Origin: Streptomyces monashensis
Lineage (GTDB): Bacteria; Actinomycetota; Actinomycetes; Streptomycetales; Streptomycetaceae
Direction: 5' to 3'
Assembly (NCBI RefSeq): GCF_001866665.1
Contig: NZ_MLYO01000051.1
Location: 62,001 to 126,000, forward strand
Length of the DNA: 64,000 bases
The notes under the pieces are model-generated. The model searched no databases, was not told where the DNA came from, and saw only the letters and a list, made by a program, of their open reading frames with translations. The position numbers were made by a program, and so were the translations under genes. Positions 24,806 to 33,565 of the stretch are shown here, in pieces (within the stretch, counting starts at the first letter, position 1; every line of letters begins with the position of its first letter).

Positions 24806-26152
24806 ATGACCGTCAACGGCTCTGACGACGTACTGCTTGTCCACGGCGGCACCCCGCTCGAGGGCGAGATCCGTGTCCGCGGTGCGAAGAACCTCGTACC
24901 GAAGGCCATGGTCGCCGCCCTGCTGGGCAGCGGCCCGAGCCGACTGCGCAATGTTCCGGACATCCGTGACGTGCGCGTCGTGCGCGGCCTGCTCCAACTG
25001 CACGGGGTGACGGTCCGTCCGGGCGACGAGCCCGGGGAGCTGGTCCTGGACCCGACGCACGTCGAGAGCGCCAACGTGGCCGACATCGACGCCCACGCCG
25101 GTTCCAGCCGTATCCCGATCCTCTTCTGCGGCCCCCTGCTGCACCGTCTCGGCCACGCCTTCATCCCGGGCCTCGGCGGCTGCGACATCGGCGGCCGGCC
25201 CATCGACTTCCACTTCGACGTGCTGCGGCAGTTCGGCGCGACCATCGAGAAGCGGGCGGACGGGCAGTACCTGGAGGCGCCGCAGCGGCTGCGCGGCACG
25301 AAGATCCGCCTGCCCTACCCCTCCGTGGGCGCGACCGAGCAGGTGCTGCTGACGGCCGTACTGGCCGAGGGCGTCACCGAGTTGTCCAACGCGGCCGTCG
25401 AGCCGGAGATCGAGGACCTCATCTGCGTGCTGCAGAAGATGGGCGCGATCATCGCGATGGACACCGACCGCACGATCCGCATCACCGGTGTGGACAAGCT
25501 GGGCGGCTACACCCACCGCGCCCTGTCGGACCGTCTGGAGGCCGCCTCCTGGGCGTCGGCCGCGCTCGCGACCAACGGCAACATCTACGTCCGCGGCGCC
25601 CAGCAGCGCTCGATGATGACGTTCCTGAACACCTACCGGAAGGTGGGCGGCGCCTTCGAGATCGACGACGAGGGCATCCGCTTCTGGCACCCGGGCGGTC
25701 AGCTGAAGTCCATCGCGCTGGAGACGGACGTGCACCCCGGCTTCCAGACCGACTGGCAGCAGCCGCTGGTGGTGGCCCTCACCCAGGCCACGGGCCTGTC
25801 CATCATCCACGAGACGGTCTACGAGTCCCGCCTCGGCTTCACCTCGGCGCTGAACCAGATGGGCGCCCACATCCAGCTCTACCGCGAGTGCCTCGGCGGC
25901 TCCGACTGCCGCTTCGGGCAGCGCAACTTCCTGCACTCCGCGGTCGTGTCGGGCCCGACGCGGCTGCAGGGCTCCGACCTGGTCATCCCCGACCTGCGCG
26001 GCGGCTTCTCGTACCTGATCGCGGCCCTGGCGGCCGAGGGCACGTCCCGCGTCCACGGCATCGACCTCATCAACCGCGGCTACGAGAACTTCATGGAGAA
26101 GCTCGTGGAACTGGGAGCCAAGGTCGAGCTGCCCGGGAAGGCGCTGGGCTAG
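24806..26152 (+). CDS. murA: UDP-N-acetylglucosamine 1-carboxyvinyltransferase
   Basis: 448 aa, full length. It makes UDP-GlcNAc-enolpyruvate, the first committed step of peptidoglycan synthesis. RVRGAKNLVPKAMVAALL at the N-terminus holds the conserved Lys-Asn pair. The catalytic loop has Cys126 in GGCDIGGRPID, so the enzyme should be fosfomycin-sensitive (an Asp there gives resistance). RGGFSYLIAALAAEG near the end is the second conserved block. It is a single gene ending in a very strong bidirectional terminator. Confidence 0.96.
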   Translation: MTVNGSDDVLLVHGGTPLEGEIRVRGAKNLVPKAMVAALLGSGPSRLRNVPDIRDVRVVRGLLQLHGVTVRPGDEPGELVLDPTHVESANVADIDAHAGSSRIPILFCGPLLHRLGHAFIPGLGGCDIGGRPIDFHFDVLRQFGATIEKRADGQYLEAPQRLRGTKIRLPYPSVGATEQVLLTAVLAEGVTELSNAAVEPEIEDLICVLQKMGAIIAMDTDRTIRITGVDKLGGYTHRALSDRLEAASWASAALATNGNIYVRGAQQRSMMTFLNTYRKVGGAFEIDDEGIRFWHPGGQLKSIALETDVHPGFQTDWQQPLVVALTQATGLSIIHETVYESRLGFTSALNQMGAHIQLYRECLGGSDCRFGQRNFLHSAVVSGPTRLQGSDLVIPDLRGGFSYLIAALAAEGTSRVHGIDLINRGYENFMEKLVELGAKVELPGKALG

Positions 26153-26161
26153 CCGTCACGA

Positions 26162-26208
26162 ACGTCGAAAGGGCGGCCCCTCGGTGAGAGGGGCCGCCCT
26201 TTCGACGT
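26162..26208 (+). terminator. Strong bidirectional terminator after murA
   Basis: A perfect 21-bp inverted repeat (arms 26162-26182 and 26188-26208, loop GGTGA) follows the murA stop by 9 bp. The hairpin has CGAAA/TTTCG flanks, so it gives short U-tracts both ways. It also faces the convergent HU gene. Confidence 0.9.
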
Positions 26209-26218
26209 CGTCGGCTGA

Positions 26219-26300
26219 GGCGCCCTGAAGGGGCGCGGGGCCCTGTTGGCCGTGCGGCTTTGCCGCGTGGGCGCGACCAGCCGCAGCCGACCTGCAGTCA
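26219..26300. repeat. Second copy of a Streptomyces intergenic repeat
   Basis: GCGCCCTGAAGGGGCGCGGG followed by a diverged middle and GCGCGACCAGCCGCAGCCGA resembles the same dispersed element seen at 23381-23422. It sits between the murA terminator and the HU stop codon. Confidence 0.5.
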
Positions 26301-26355
26301 CCCCGGCGCTCCGGGCGAACGGCGCTCCAGTGGACCGGCGCTCGAAGCGGAGCGC

Positions 26356-26637
26356 TTACTTACCCTTGGCCGCTTCCTTGAGCTTGCTGCCCGCGGTGAC
26401 CTTCACGCTGTAGCCGGCGGGGATGTCGATCGGCTCGCCGGTCTGCGGGTTGCGCGCGGTACGAGCGGCACGGTGGGTGCGCTCGAAGGTCAGGAAGCCG
26501 GGGATGGTGACCTTCTCGTCGCCCTTGGCGACGATCTCGCCGACGGTCTCGGCGAACGCGGCCAGCACGGCGTCGGCGTCCTTGCGGGTCACCTCGGCGC
26601 GATCGGCCAGCGCGGCCACCAGCTCACTGCGGTTCAT
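26356..26637 (-). CDS. hupA: HU-family nucleoid-associated protein (short form)
   Basis: 93 aa, standard HU length, without the Lys/Ala-rich tail of the sporulation-associated HupS. The sequence starts MNRSELVAALADRAEVTRKDA, with KVTIPGFLTFERTHRAARTARNPQTGE forming the beta-arm and the IPAGYSVKVTAGSKLKEA end. It binds and bends DNA as a dimer. The ATG has GGGAGT upstream. Neighbours murA and malic enzyme agree with the hupA locus remembered from S. coelicolor. Confidence 0.95.
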   Translation of the reverse strand: MNRSELVAALADRAEVTRKDADAVLAAFAETVGEIVAKGDEKVTIPGFLTFERTHRAARTARNPQTGEPIDIPAGYSVKVTAGSKLKEAAKGK

Positions 26638-26984
26638 GTTGTTACTCCCGTGTTTTTCTTGCCGTTGGGGTGTGCCATGCGGCGGTGCCGCCCGAGGCAC
26701 TGCGATGCCGATGCGCTCGCGCCCAGAGTGGCATCCTGCCCCTACCTGCGGCGGGAAAGCCAATCCGGCACCCGTAGGAGTCGTGAGAACACCCTGGGGA
26801 GTCACACGAAAAGCGCCCGCTCGGCGTCACCCTAGAGCGCGCCCGGCACCGGCCGGTTCCACGACGCGCCGGTGCGGGGGCCGCCGTGGTGATCCTCACA
26901 GCCCCTGCACAGTACGACACGCCGTCACCGAGGCGTCGCCCGGGCGCCTTTCGGCTGTCACCCGGGCAGCCCCCGGAGGGTCGG
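26638..26984. other. Intergenic region upstream of the HU gene
   Basis: About 350 bp between the HU start and the malic enzyme stop. It must carry the HU promoter, but I see no clear consensus -35/-10 pair and no gene or convincing hairpin. Confidence 0.5.
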
Positions 26985-28400
26985 TCAGGCCGTCGCGCCC
27001 GCGGCCTTCGCCGCGTCGCGCACCGCGCCCGCGACCGCGCCCGCGACCTTGTCGTTGAAGACGCTCGGGATGATGTAGTTCGGGTTCAGCTCGTCCTCGC
27101 TGACCACGTCCGCGAGGGCCTGCGCCGCGGCGAGCATCATCTCGGTGTTGACGGTGCGGGACTGGGCGTCCAGCAGGCCGCGGAAGACACCCGGGAAGAC
27201 CAGCACGTTGTTGATCTGGTTCGGGAAGTCGGAGCGGCCGGTGGCGACGACGGCCGCCGTCTGGCGGGCGACCGCCGGGTCCACCTCGGGGTCCGGGTTC
27301 GCGAGCGCGAACACGATGGCGCCGTCGGCCATGGCGGCCACGTCGTCGCCGTCGAGCACGTTCGGGGCGGAGACGCCGATGAAGACGTCGGCGCCGCGCA
27401 CGGCCTCCTTCAGGGTGCCGGTCAGGCCCTCGGGGTTGGTGTTGTCGGCGATCCAGCGCAGTGCCGAGCCGGCCGGGGCGTCCACCAGGTCCGCGCGGCC
27501 GGCGTGCACGACGCCGTGGATGTCGGCGACGACGGCGTTCTTGACGCCCGCGGCGATCAGCAACTTGAGGATGGCCGTACCGGCCGCGCCGGCGCCGGAC
27601 ATGACGACCCGGATGTTCTCGATGGCCTTGTCCGCGACGCGCAGGGCGTTGGTCAGGGCGGCGAGGACGACGATGGCGGTGCCGTGCTGGTCGTCGTGGA
27701 AGACGGGGATGTCGAGGGCCTCGCGCAGCCGGGCCTCGATCTCGAAGCAGCGCGGCGCGGAGATGTCCTCCAGGTTGATGCCGGCGAACCCGGGGGCGAT
27801 CGCCTTGACGATCTCCACGATCGCGTCGGTGTCCTGGGTGTCCAGGCAGATCGGCCAGGCGTCGATGCCGGCGAAGCGCTTGAAGAGGGCCGCCTTGCCC
27901 TCCATGACGGGCAGCGCGGCCTTCGGGCCGATGTTGCCGAGGCCGAGCACGGCGGAGCCGTCCGTCACGACCGCAACGGAGTTGCGCTTGATGGTGAGGC
28001 GGCGGGCGTCCTCGGGGTTCTGGGCGATCGCCATGCAGACGCGGGCCACACCCGGCGTGTAGACCATGGAGAGGTCGTCACGGTTGCGGATGGGGTGCTT
28101 GGACTGCATCTCGATCTTGCCGCCGAGGTGCATCAGGAACGTACGGTCGGAGACCTTGCCGAGGGTGACGCCCTCGACGCCCTTGAGCTTCTCGACGATC
28201 TCCTCGGCGTGGGCCGTGGAGGTGGCCGCGATGGTCACGTCGATCCGGAGCTTCTCGTGGCCGGACGCGGTGACGTCGAGGCCGGTCACCGAGCCTCCGG
28301 AGGACTCCACGGCGGTGGTGAGCTGCGAGACGGAGGTTCCGCTCGCGGGCACCTCCAGCCGGATGGTCATCGAGTAGGAGACGCTGGGCGCCGTTGCCAT
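26985..28400 (-). CDS. NAD(P)-dependent malic enzyme with N-terminal ACT domain
   Basis: 471 aa. Residues 1-85 resemble an ACT regulatory domain (SYSMTIRLEVPASGTSVSQLTTAVESSGG). The malic enzyme part has SDRTFLMHLGGKIEMQSKHPI, MVYTPGVARVCMAI, VTDGSAVLGLGNIGP, FHDDQHGTAIV and the nucleotide-binding GAGAAGTAI. It converts malate to pyruvate and CO2, linking the TCA cycle to lipid and antibiotic precursors. The cofactor preference cannot be settled by eye; from memory the syntenic S. coelicolor enzyme is NAD-linked. A single gene, with a long leader region upstream. Confidence 0.93.
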   Translation of the reverse strand: MATAPSVSYSMTIRLEVPASGTSVSQLTTAVESSGGSVTGLDVTASGHEKLRIDVTIAATSTAHAEEIVEKLKGVEGVTLGKVSDRTFLMHLGGKIEMQSKHPIRNRDDLSMVYTPGVARVCMAIAQNPEDARRLTIKRNSVAVVTDGSAVLGLGNIGPKAALPVMEGKAALFKRFAGIDAWPICLDTQDTDAIVEIVKAIAPGFAGINLEDISAPRCFEIEARLREALDIPVFHDDQHGTAIVVLAALTNALRVADKAIENIRVVMSGAGAAGTAILKLLIAAGVKNAVVADIHGVVHAGRADLVDAPAGSALRWIADNTNPEGLTGTLKEAVRGADVFIGVSAPNVLDGDDVAAMADGAIVFALANPDPEVDPAVARQTAAVVATGRSDFPNQINNVLVFPGVFRGLLDAQSRTVNTEMMLAAAQALADVVSEDELNPNYIIPSVFNDKVAGAVAGAVRDAAKAAGATA

Positions 28401-28755
28401 GGCCGACTTCCTCTGCTTTCACCGTGTCGCGAGTTGTGCCGTCCGATCGTCGCACCTACCCGTGAGTACGTGATAGTCGCCTCGGATTGCGGACGTTTTG
28501 TTCATGAGCGGTGCCTGGTTTCGGAAAACCACTTCCACCATACGAGAACTGATCAGGCAAAGAAAGAGACCCACGTCACATCGGACGTGGGTCTCTGGCA
28601 CGTTTACGACACCGACCCGCCATGCTCGCCTCGCGGCAAGTGGTCGCTCGTAGCGACGAAGGTTGGGCCCGGGGGCTTGGATCGAGCCGGTGCCGTACCC
28701 AGGCTAACAAACGGATGCCCAGGGCCATTCCTCCTGCGGGGAGTTCACAGGAAAG
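28401..28755. other. Intergenic region between helicase and malic enzyme
   Basis: About 350 bp. It holds the helicase terminator (28563-28594) and must hold the malic enzyme promoter. This stretch is less GC-rich than its surroundings (28480-28560). No gene is seen. Confidence 0.5.
28563..28594 (-). terminator. Terminator downstream of the HelD-like helicase
   Basis: A perfect 13-bp inverted repeat (arms 28563-28575 and 28582-28594, 6-nt loop) followed on the minus strand by TTTCTTTG, a proper U-rich tail. Confidence 0.85.
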
Positions 28756-31134
28756 TCAGTCCCTCAGCAGATCCGGCACGCCGGCCGCGTCGGGCTCGTC
28801 CCGGTCCCCCGAGACCACCGTCAGCTGCTGGGTGGCCCTGGTCAGCGCCACGTAGAGGACGCGCAGTCCGGCCGGGGACTCGTCGGCGATCTCGGCCGGC
28901 GAGACGACCACCGTCGCGTCGTACTCCAGCCCCTTGGCCTCCAGGCTGCCGAGCGCCACCACCCGGTCGCCGAGCCCGGCCAGCCAGCGCCGGGCCTCCT
29001 GGCGCCGGTTCATGGCGACGACGACGCCGACCGTGCCGTCGACCAGGTCCAGCAGCCGCTCGGCCTCGGCGCGCACGGTCCGCTCCAGGGAGTCCGGTAC
29101 GACGCTGAAGCGGGGCTCGACACCGGTGGACCGTACGGCGGACGGCGCCTTCGAGCCGGGCATGGCGAGGGCGAGGACCTTGGCGGCCAGCTCGGCGATC
29201 TCGGCCGGGTTGCGGTAGTTCACGGTGAGCTGGAAGCGGCGCCGGGGCCGGGTGCCGAGGGCCTCGTCGCGGGCCTCGGCCGCCTCGTCCGGGTCGGACC
29301 AGGAGGACTGGGCGGGGTCCCCGACGACCGTCCAGGTGGCGTGCCGGCCGCGGCGGCCGACCATCCGCCACTGCATCGGCGTGAGGTCCTGCGCCTCGTC
29401 CACGATGACGTGCGCGTACTCGGTGCGCTCCTGCGCGAGGCGCTCGGCCCGCTCCCGCTGGCTCTCCTCGCGCACCGGCATCAGCTCCTCCAGCCCGGTG
29501 AGGTGGTCCAGCGGATCGAGGTCCCGCTTCTTCTTCGGGCGGGCCGGGACGCCGAGGATCGCCTGGAGCTCGTCCAGCAGGGCGATGTCGTGCACGGAGT
29601 GGCCGTCGCGCTTCAGGGAGCGGGCGACCTTGCGGACCTCGCCGGGGTTGAGGATCCGGCGCGCCCACCGGCCGAGCCGCTTCTCGTCGGCCATGGCCGC
29701 AAGGACCTGCTTCGGGGTCAGCTCGGGCCACCAGGCGTCGAGGAAGCCGATGAAGGAGTCCTCGGAGGTGACGTCCTCGTCGAAGGAGGAGCGCAGCTCG
29801 GCGGCGAGCTCCGGGTCGGAGTGCCGGCCGGCCGCGCCGGACCGCGCCCACAGGGCGTCCAGCAGCAGCTTGCGGGCGCGCGGGCGCAGCAGGTTGACCG
29901 GCGCGGTGCCGCCGAGGGCGGTCCGGCGGACGCGGTCCAGCTCGGCCGCCTCCAGCTCCAGGCGCCGCCCGAAGGCGACGACGCGCAGCCGGGTGGGGCT
30001 CGCGGCCGCGGTCCACTGCCCGGCGTCCTCGTCCTCGTCGGGGGCGTCGAGGGCGAGCTGTTCCACGGGCTCGGGGGTGCCCAGCTCCAGGGCGCCCCGG
30101 GCGGCCTTCCGCAGCACCTTCAGCATCCGGTACGAACCCTTGGCGCGGGCCACGGACGGGGAGTCGTACAGCGTGGCCTCGGCGCCGTCGACCAGCGAGC
30201 CGATCGCGCGGATGGCGACCTGCCCCTCCTCGCCGAGCGAGGGCAGCACGCCCTCGGTGTAGGCGACGAGCAGCGGGGTCGGCGAGACGATGAGGATGCC
30301 GCCGGAGTAGCGGCGCCGGTCCTGGTAGAGCAGGTAGGCGGCCCGGTGCAGGGCGACGGCGGTCTTGCCGGTGCCGGGCCCGCCCTCGACGTAGGTGACC
30401 GAGGCGGCGGGCGCCCGGATCACGAGGTCCTGCTCGGCCTGGATGGAGGAGACGATGTCCCGCATGGTGTGGCTGCGGGCCTGGCCGAGGGCCGCCATCA
30501 GGGCGCCGTCGCCGATGACGGGCAGCTCCCGGCCGTCGAGGCGGGCGGTCAGCTCGGGCCGCATGAGGTCGTCCTCGACGCCGAGCACGCGGCGCCCCTT
30601 GGACCGGATGACCCGGCGCCGTACGACCCGGCCGGGGTCGACCGGGGTGGAGCGGTAGAACGGCGCGGCGGCGGGCGCCCGCCAGTCGATGACCAGCGGC
30701 GCGTAGTCCGCGTCCAGGACGCCGATACGCCCGATGTGCAGGGTCTCGGCGATGTCGGCCGTGCCGTCCTCGCGCACGGCGCCCTCGGCCGGCTCCACCG
30801 CCGTGTAGGCCCCGTCGGGCCCCTTCTTCCCGTCCTTGCCGAGCAGGAGGTCGATCCGCCCGAAGAGGAAGTCCTCGAACTCGTTGTTGAGCCGGTTCAG
30901 GTGGATGCCCGCGCGGAAGACCTGGGCGTCGCGCTCGGCCAGCGCGCCCGGGGTGCCGACCTGGCCGCGCTGGGCCGCGTCGTTCATCAGGAACTCGGCC
31001 TCGTGGATCTTCTCCTCGAGCCGCCGGTACACCCGGTCCAGGTGTTCCTGTTCGACGCTGATCTCCCGGTCACGGACGGAATCGTGTGCGCCGTGTACCG
31101 AGCCGACCGCGGACTGCTGAACCTGAGCGGCCAC
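28756..31134 (-). CDS. HelD-like UvrD-family helicase, RNA polymerase recycling
   Basis: 792 aa. An N-terminal coiled coil (EQEHLDRVYRRLEEKIHEAEFLMNDAA, about residues 28-54) is the RNAP-channel arm typical of HelD. Walker A GGPGTGKTAVALHRAAYLL, motif II VIVDEAQDLTPMQWRM and the late motif RVLYVALTRATQQL are present. HelD proteins pull stalled RNA polymerase off DNA, and some streptomycete class II members (HelR) give rifampicin tolerance. I see no rifamycin-associated element upstream. GTG start with AGAAGGGGG. An inverted repeat in the leader covers this ribosome-binding site. It follows sigU-rsuA on the same strand. Confidence 0.9.
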   Translation of the reverse strand: MAAQVQQSAVGSVHGAHDSVRDREISVEQEHLDRVYRRLEEKIHEAEFLMNDAAQRGQVGTPGALAERDAQVFRAGIHLNRLNNEFEDFLFGRIDLLLGKDGKKGPDGAYTAVEPAEGAVREDGTADIAETLHIGRIGVLDADYAPLVIDWRAPAAAPFYRSTPVDPGRVVRRRVIRSKGRRVLGVEDDLMRPELTARLDGRELPVIGDGALMAALGQARSHTMRDIVSSIQAEQDLVIRAPAASVTYVEGGPGTGKTAVALHRAAYLLYQDRRRYSGGILIVSPTPLLVAYTEGVLPSLGEEGQVAIRAIGSLVDGAEATLYDSPSVARAKGSYRMLKVLRKAARGALELGTPEPVEQLALDAPDEDEDAGQWTAAASPTRLRVVAFGRRLELEAAELDRVRRTALGGTAPVNLLRPRARKLLLDALWARSGAAGRHSDPELAAELRSSFDEDVTSEDSFIGFLDAWWPELTPKQVLAAMADEKRLGRWARRILNPGEVRKVARSLKRDGHSVHDIALLDELQAILGVPARPKKKRDLDPLDHLTGLEELMPVREESQRERAERLAQERTEYAHVIVDEAQDLTPMQWRMVGRRGRHATWTVVGDPAQSSWSDPDEAAEARDEALGTRPRRRFQLTVNYRNPAEIAELAAKVLALAMPGSKAPSAVRSTGVEPRFSVVPDSLERTVRAEAERLLDLVDGTVGVVVAMNRRQEARRWLAGLGDRVVALGSLEAKGLEYDATVVVSPAEIADESPAGLRVLYVALTRATQQLTVVSGDRDEPDAAGVPDLLRD

Positions 31135-31135
31135 C

Positions 31136-31187
31136 GGGCCCCCTTCTGACGTGCCAAGCAGCCGTCAACCGTACGCGAAGGGGGCCC
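31136..31187 (-). promoter_or_regulatory. Leader inverted repeat covering the helD ribosome-binding site
   Basis: Perfect 11-bp arms GGGCCCCCTTC (31136-31146) and GAAGGGGGCCC (31177-31187) with a 30-nt loop. On the minus-strand RNA the downstream arm contains the AGAAGGGGG ribosome-binding site, 2 nt before the GTG. It may be a terminator for rsuA or a translational switch for the helicase gene; the second is inference. Confidence 0.55.
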
Positions 31188-31226
31188 GTCAAAGCTACGG
31201 CGCGGCCGTACCGGCCGCCGCGGACG

Positions 31227-32063
31227 CTAAGCGTTGACCTGCACGAGCTTCTTGCCGTCGAAGGTCACGACCTCGAAGTGGTCGATCTCGTTCGGCTTGA
31301 AGGCCGTGGCGCCGCCGATGTAGAGGGGCTTCTTGGACTCCTCGGTCTGCGCGTCCGGGATGCCGTAGCCCCAGTTCGGGACGGACCACGACGACATGGT
31401 CACGCGCTGGCCGTTCTTCGCGACGGCCACCAGGGAGCACTTGAGCGGGCCCTTGACGTTCTTCAGCTCCAGGACCGCCTGGGTGCCCCAGTCCTTCTGC
31501 TCCGTGCCGATGGTCGCGCTGGCGCCGGACGAGGCGTCGGTCGCCGACTGCTTGTCGGCCATGGCGGAGAACGCCGTCTGCGCGGACGAGGCCGTGACCT
31601 GCCCGCCGCCGGAGCTGCCGCCGCTGTTCGCGGCGATGGCGGCCAGCGGCCCGGCGATGATCAGCGCGGCGGCCGCGGCGATCATGTAGAAGGAGCGGCG
31701 CCGCTTCTGGGCGCGCTTCTCCGCCACCTCGTCGACGAGCCTCTCCACCAGCCGCGGAGTGGGCTTGGCGGACAGCGAGTCGCCGATCGACGGCGTGCTG
31801 CCGGAGCCCGGAAGATCCGCGAGCGCGGCGAGCATCGGCTCCATCCCGGCCAGCTCGTCGAGCTGCTGGGCGCACCACTCGCAGCCCGCGAGATGGGCCT
31901 CGAAAGCGGTTGCTTCGGCGTCGTCGAGAATCCCGAGGGCATAGGCGCCGACCGTCTCGTGCTCACTGGGCACCGAAGATCCTGAACCGGGACTCATGGG
32001 ACCAGACATACCCGGACCACCAGGGCCAAATCCCTGAACCCCCCCGTAACCATTGCTCATCAC
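31227..32063 (-). CDS. rsuA: Anti-sigma factor RsuA, zinc-binding, membrane-anchored
   Basis: 278 aa. A Gly/Pro/Ser-rich start (1-32) is followed by a zinc-binding anti-sigma motif H57-x3-C61-x2-C64 (HLAGCEWC), one membrane helix at about 126-146 (FYMIAAAAALIIAGPLAAIAA) and an extracytoplasmic domain. It should hold SigU at the membrane until a signal releases it. GTG start overlaps the sigU stop (GTGA); an ATG follows one codon later. The name comes from context and memory of the S. coelicolor sigU locus. Confidence 0.88.
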   Translation of the reverse strand: MMSNGYGGVQGFGPGGPGMSGPMSPGSGSSVPSEHETVGAYALGILDDAEATAFEAHLAGCEWCAQQLDELAGMEPMLAALADLPGSGSTPSIGDSLSAKPTPRLVERLVDEVAEKRAQKRRRSFYMIAAAAALIIAGPLAAIAANSGGSSGGGQVTASSAQTAFSAMADKQSATDASSGASATIGTEQKDWGTQAVLELKNVKGPLKCSLVAVAKNGQRVTMSSWSVPNWGYGIPDAQTEESKKPLYIGGATAFKPNEIDHFEVVTFDGKKLVQVNA

Positions 32064-32641
32064 GCCGTCACCCCCCGCTCCTCCAGTGCCAGCTTCATCG
32101 ACCGCAGGGCGTAGAACACCCGGGAGCGGACGGTGCCACTGGGTATGCCAAGCGTCTCGGCCGCCTCATTGACCGTACGCCCCTTGAAGTACGTCTCGAC
32201 CAGGACCTCCCGATGGGCCGGGGTCAGGTCGTCGAGCGCGTCCGACAGCGTCATCAGCCACAGCGCCTTGTCGATCTCGTCCTCCGCGGGGATGACCTCC
32301 AGCGGCGACGGATCGACCTCCTGCGGCCGGGCCTGCCGGCTGCGGTGGCCGTCGATGACGATGCGGCGTGCGACCGTCACCAGCCAGGGGCGTACCGAAC
32401 CGGTCGCCCGATTGAGCTGACCGGCGTTCTTCCAGGCACGGATGAGTGTTTCCTGCACGACGTCCTCGGCGCGCTGGCGGTCACCGGCGACCAGCCGCAG
32501 GACATACGCGAGCAGAGGTCCGGCGTGCTCTCGATACAGCGCACGCATCAGCTCCTCATCCGGTTCCGAGGGCTGTGATGAGGACATGCGATGTCGGGCC
32601 CTCGATCCACGTTCATTGGCCACGGCCGCATCCTTGCGCAC
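32060..32641 (-). CDS. sigU: ECF sigma factor SigU
   Basis: 193 aa from GTG 32641, which has GGAGG at ideal spacing. Region 2 reads LYREHAGPLLAYVLRLVAGDRQRAEDVVQETLIRAWKN and region 4 LTPAHREVLVETYFKGRTVNEAAETLGIPSGTVRSRVFYALRSM (both split over about residues 40-77 and 130-175). It is coupled by overlap to a ZAS anti-sigma gene. In S. coelicolor, SigU release disturbs differentiation and secretion. The roughly 260-bp upstream region should carry its promoter; I could not identify an ECF consensus there with confidence. Confidence 0.92.
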   Translation of the reverse strand: MRKDAAVANERGSRARHRMSSSQPSEPDEELMRALYREHAGPLLAYVLRLVAGDRQRAEDVVQETLIRAWKNAGQLNRATGSVRPWLVTVARRIVIDGHRSRQARPQEVDPSPLEVIPAEDEIDKALWLMTLSDALDDLTPAHREVLVETYFKGRTVNEAAETLGIPSGTVRSRVFYALRSMKLALEERGVTA

Positions 32642-32904
32642 GCCCACCTCCGGTGTCCGGGGGTTCCCCCAGTCGGTCGCTCGCCCACCCGTACGGAAGT
32701 GAGGGGTGACGTGTTCAAACGGGAGCGACAGATTTCTCGGGGACGGCGAGACGAGCGAGACATGAACACACATTCCCACCGCATGATCTTTACATTTCCG
32801 ACACATCGCCGGGGGTGGTCAGGGGACGGCCGAGCTTCCCGGCCCAGCTCTCCGGGAAACCCCGTGTTACGCAAATCACGTAGGGAAAGGGGGAGTCACC
32901 CGGC

Positions 32905-33465
32905 TCAGGCGCGGGCGAGAGCGGCCCGCCGCCGGTGCCGCGCCACCCGCTCCCGGTTCCCGCAGACCTCGCTGGAACACCAGCGCCGGCGCCGCCCCCG
33001 GGACGTGTCGAGGTACACGAGCGAGCAGTTGTCGCCCTCACACTCCCGGACGGCCGCCCGGGCGACGGGATCGGTGAGCAGCTCGACGGCGTCCCGGGCG
33101 ACGAGCGCGAGCAGCGCCGCGCAGGAGGGCGGAGCCGCCAGCTCCCGGACGAGGTCCCCGCCCCGCGTGCGTACGGCACGGGGCGCGGGGGTCGCCGCCC
33201 GGGCCAGGTCGTTGACCTGCCGCAGAGCGCGTTCGTACAGGGCGGCGTCCGGCACGCGCGGGGCCCGCACCAACGGCCCGATGCACGACCGCAGTTCCCT
33301 GAACCCCTGCACCCAGTGACCCTCCGCATGCGCCAGCGACGTGCCGGCCGGCACCAGTCCGACTCCCCCGATCCAGGCGCACAACGCCCCGACCCCGGCC
33401 AGCTGTTCGGCCGGATGCGAGGTGGCGAGGAGATCGAGACAGATGCGTCCGGCCTCGAATGCCAT
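32905..33465 (-). CDS. CGNR zinc-finger, ABATE-domain protein
   Basis: 186 aa. The N-terminal ABATE-type domain (ICLDLLATSHPAEQL ...) is followed by the C-terminal CGNR finger, CEGDNCSLVYLDTSRGRRRRWCSSEVCGNRERVARHR (residues about 140-178), with four Cys. Members are probably DNA-binding regulators of stress or metabolism. The charged run after the finger supports nucleic acid binding. It is a lone gene on the same strand as sigU, over 250 bp away. Targets unknown. Confidence 0.88.
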   Translation of the reverse strand: MAFEAGRICLDLLATSHPAEQLAGVGALCAWIGGVGLVPAGTSLAHAEGHWVQGFRELRSCIGPLVRAPRVPDAALYERALRQVNDLARAATPAPRAVRTRGGDLVRELAAPPSCAALLALVARDAVELLTDPVARAAVRECEGDNCSLVYLDTSRGRRRRWCSSEVCGNRERVARHRRRAALARA

Positions 33466-33565
33466 GTGCCTGTCACCGCCTAGGCAGGAACCGTGGGGAC
33501 TCCCCGTGAGGGCTTCTCTTCACAGTGCCCGCCCGGACGCCGGGCCGGAACCCCTCGTACCGGGG

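Noticed and set aside
31135..31226. Rifamycin-associated element upstream of the HelD gene
   Set aside because: The GGGGCTTGC-type dyad that I remember is not in the leader; the inverted repeat present is different.
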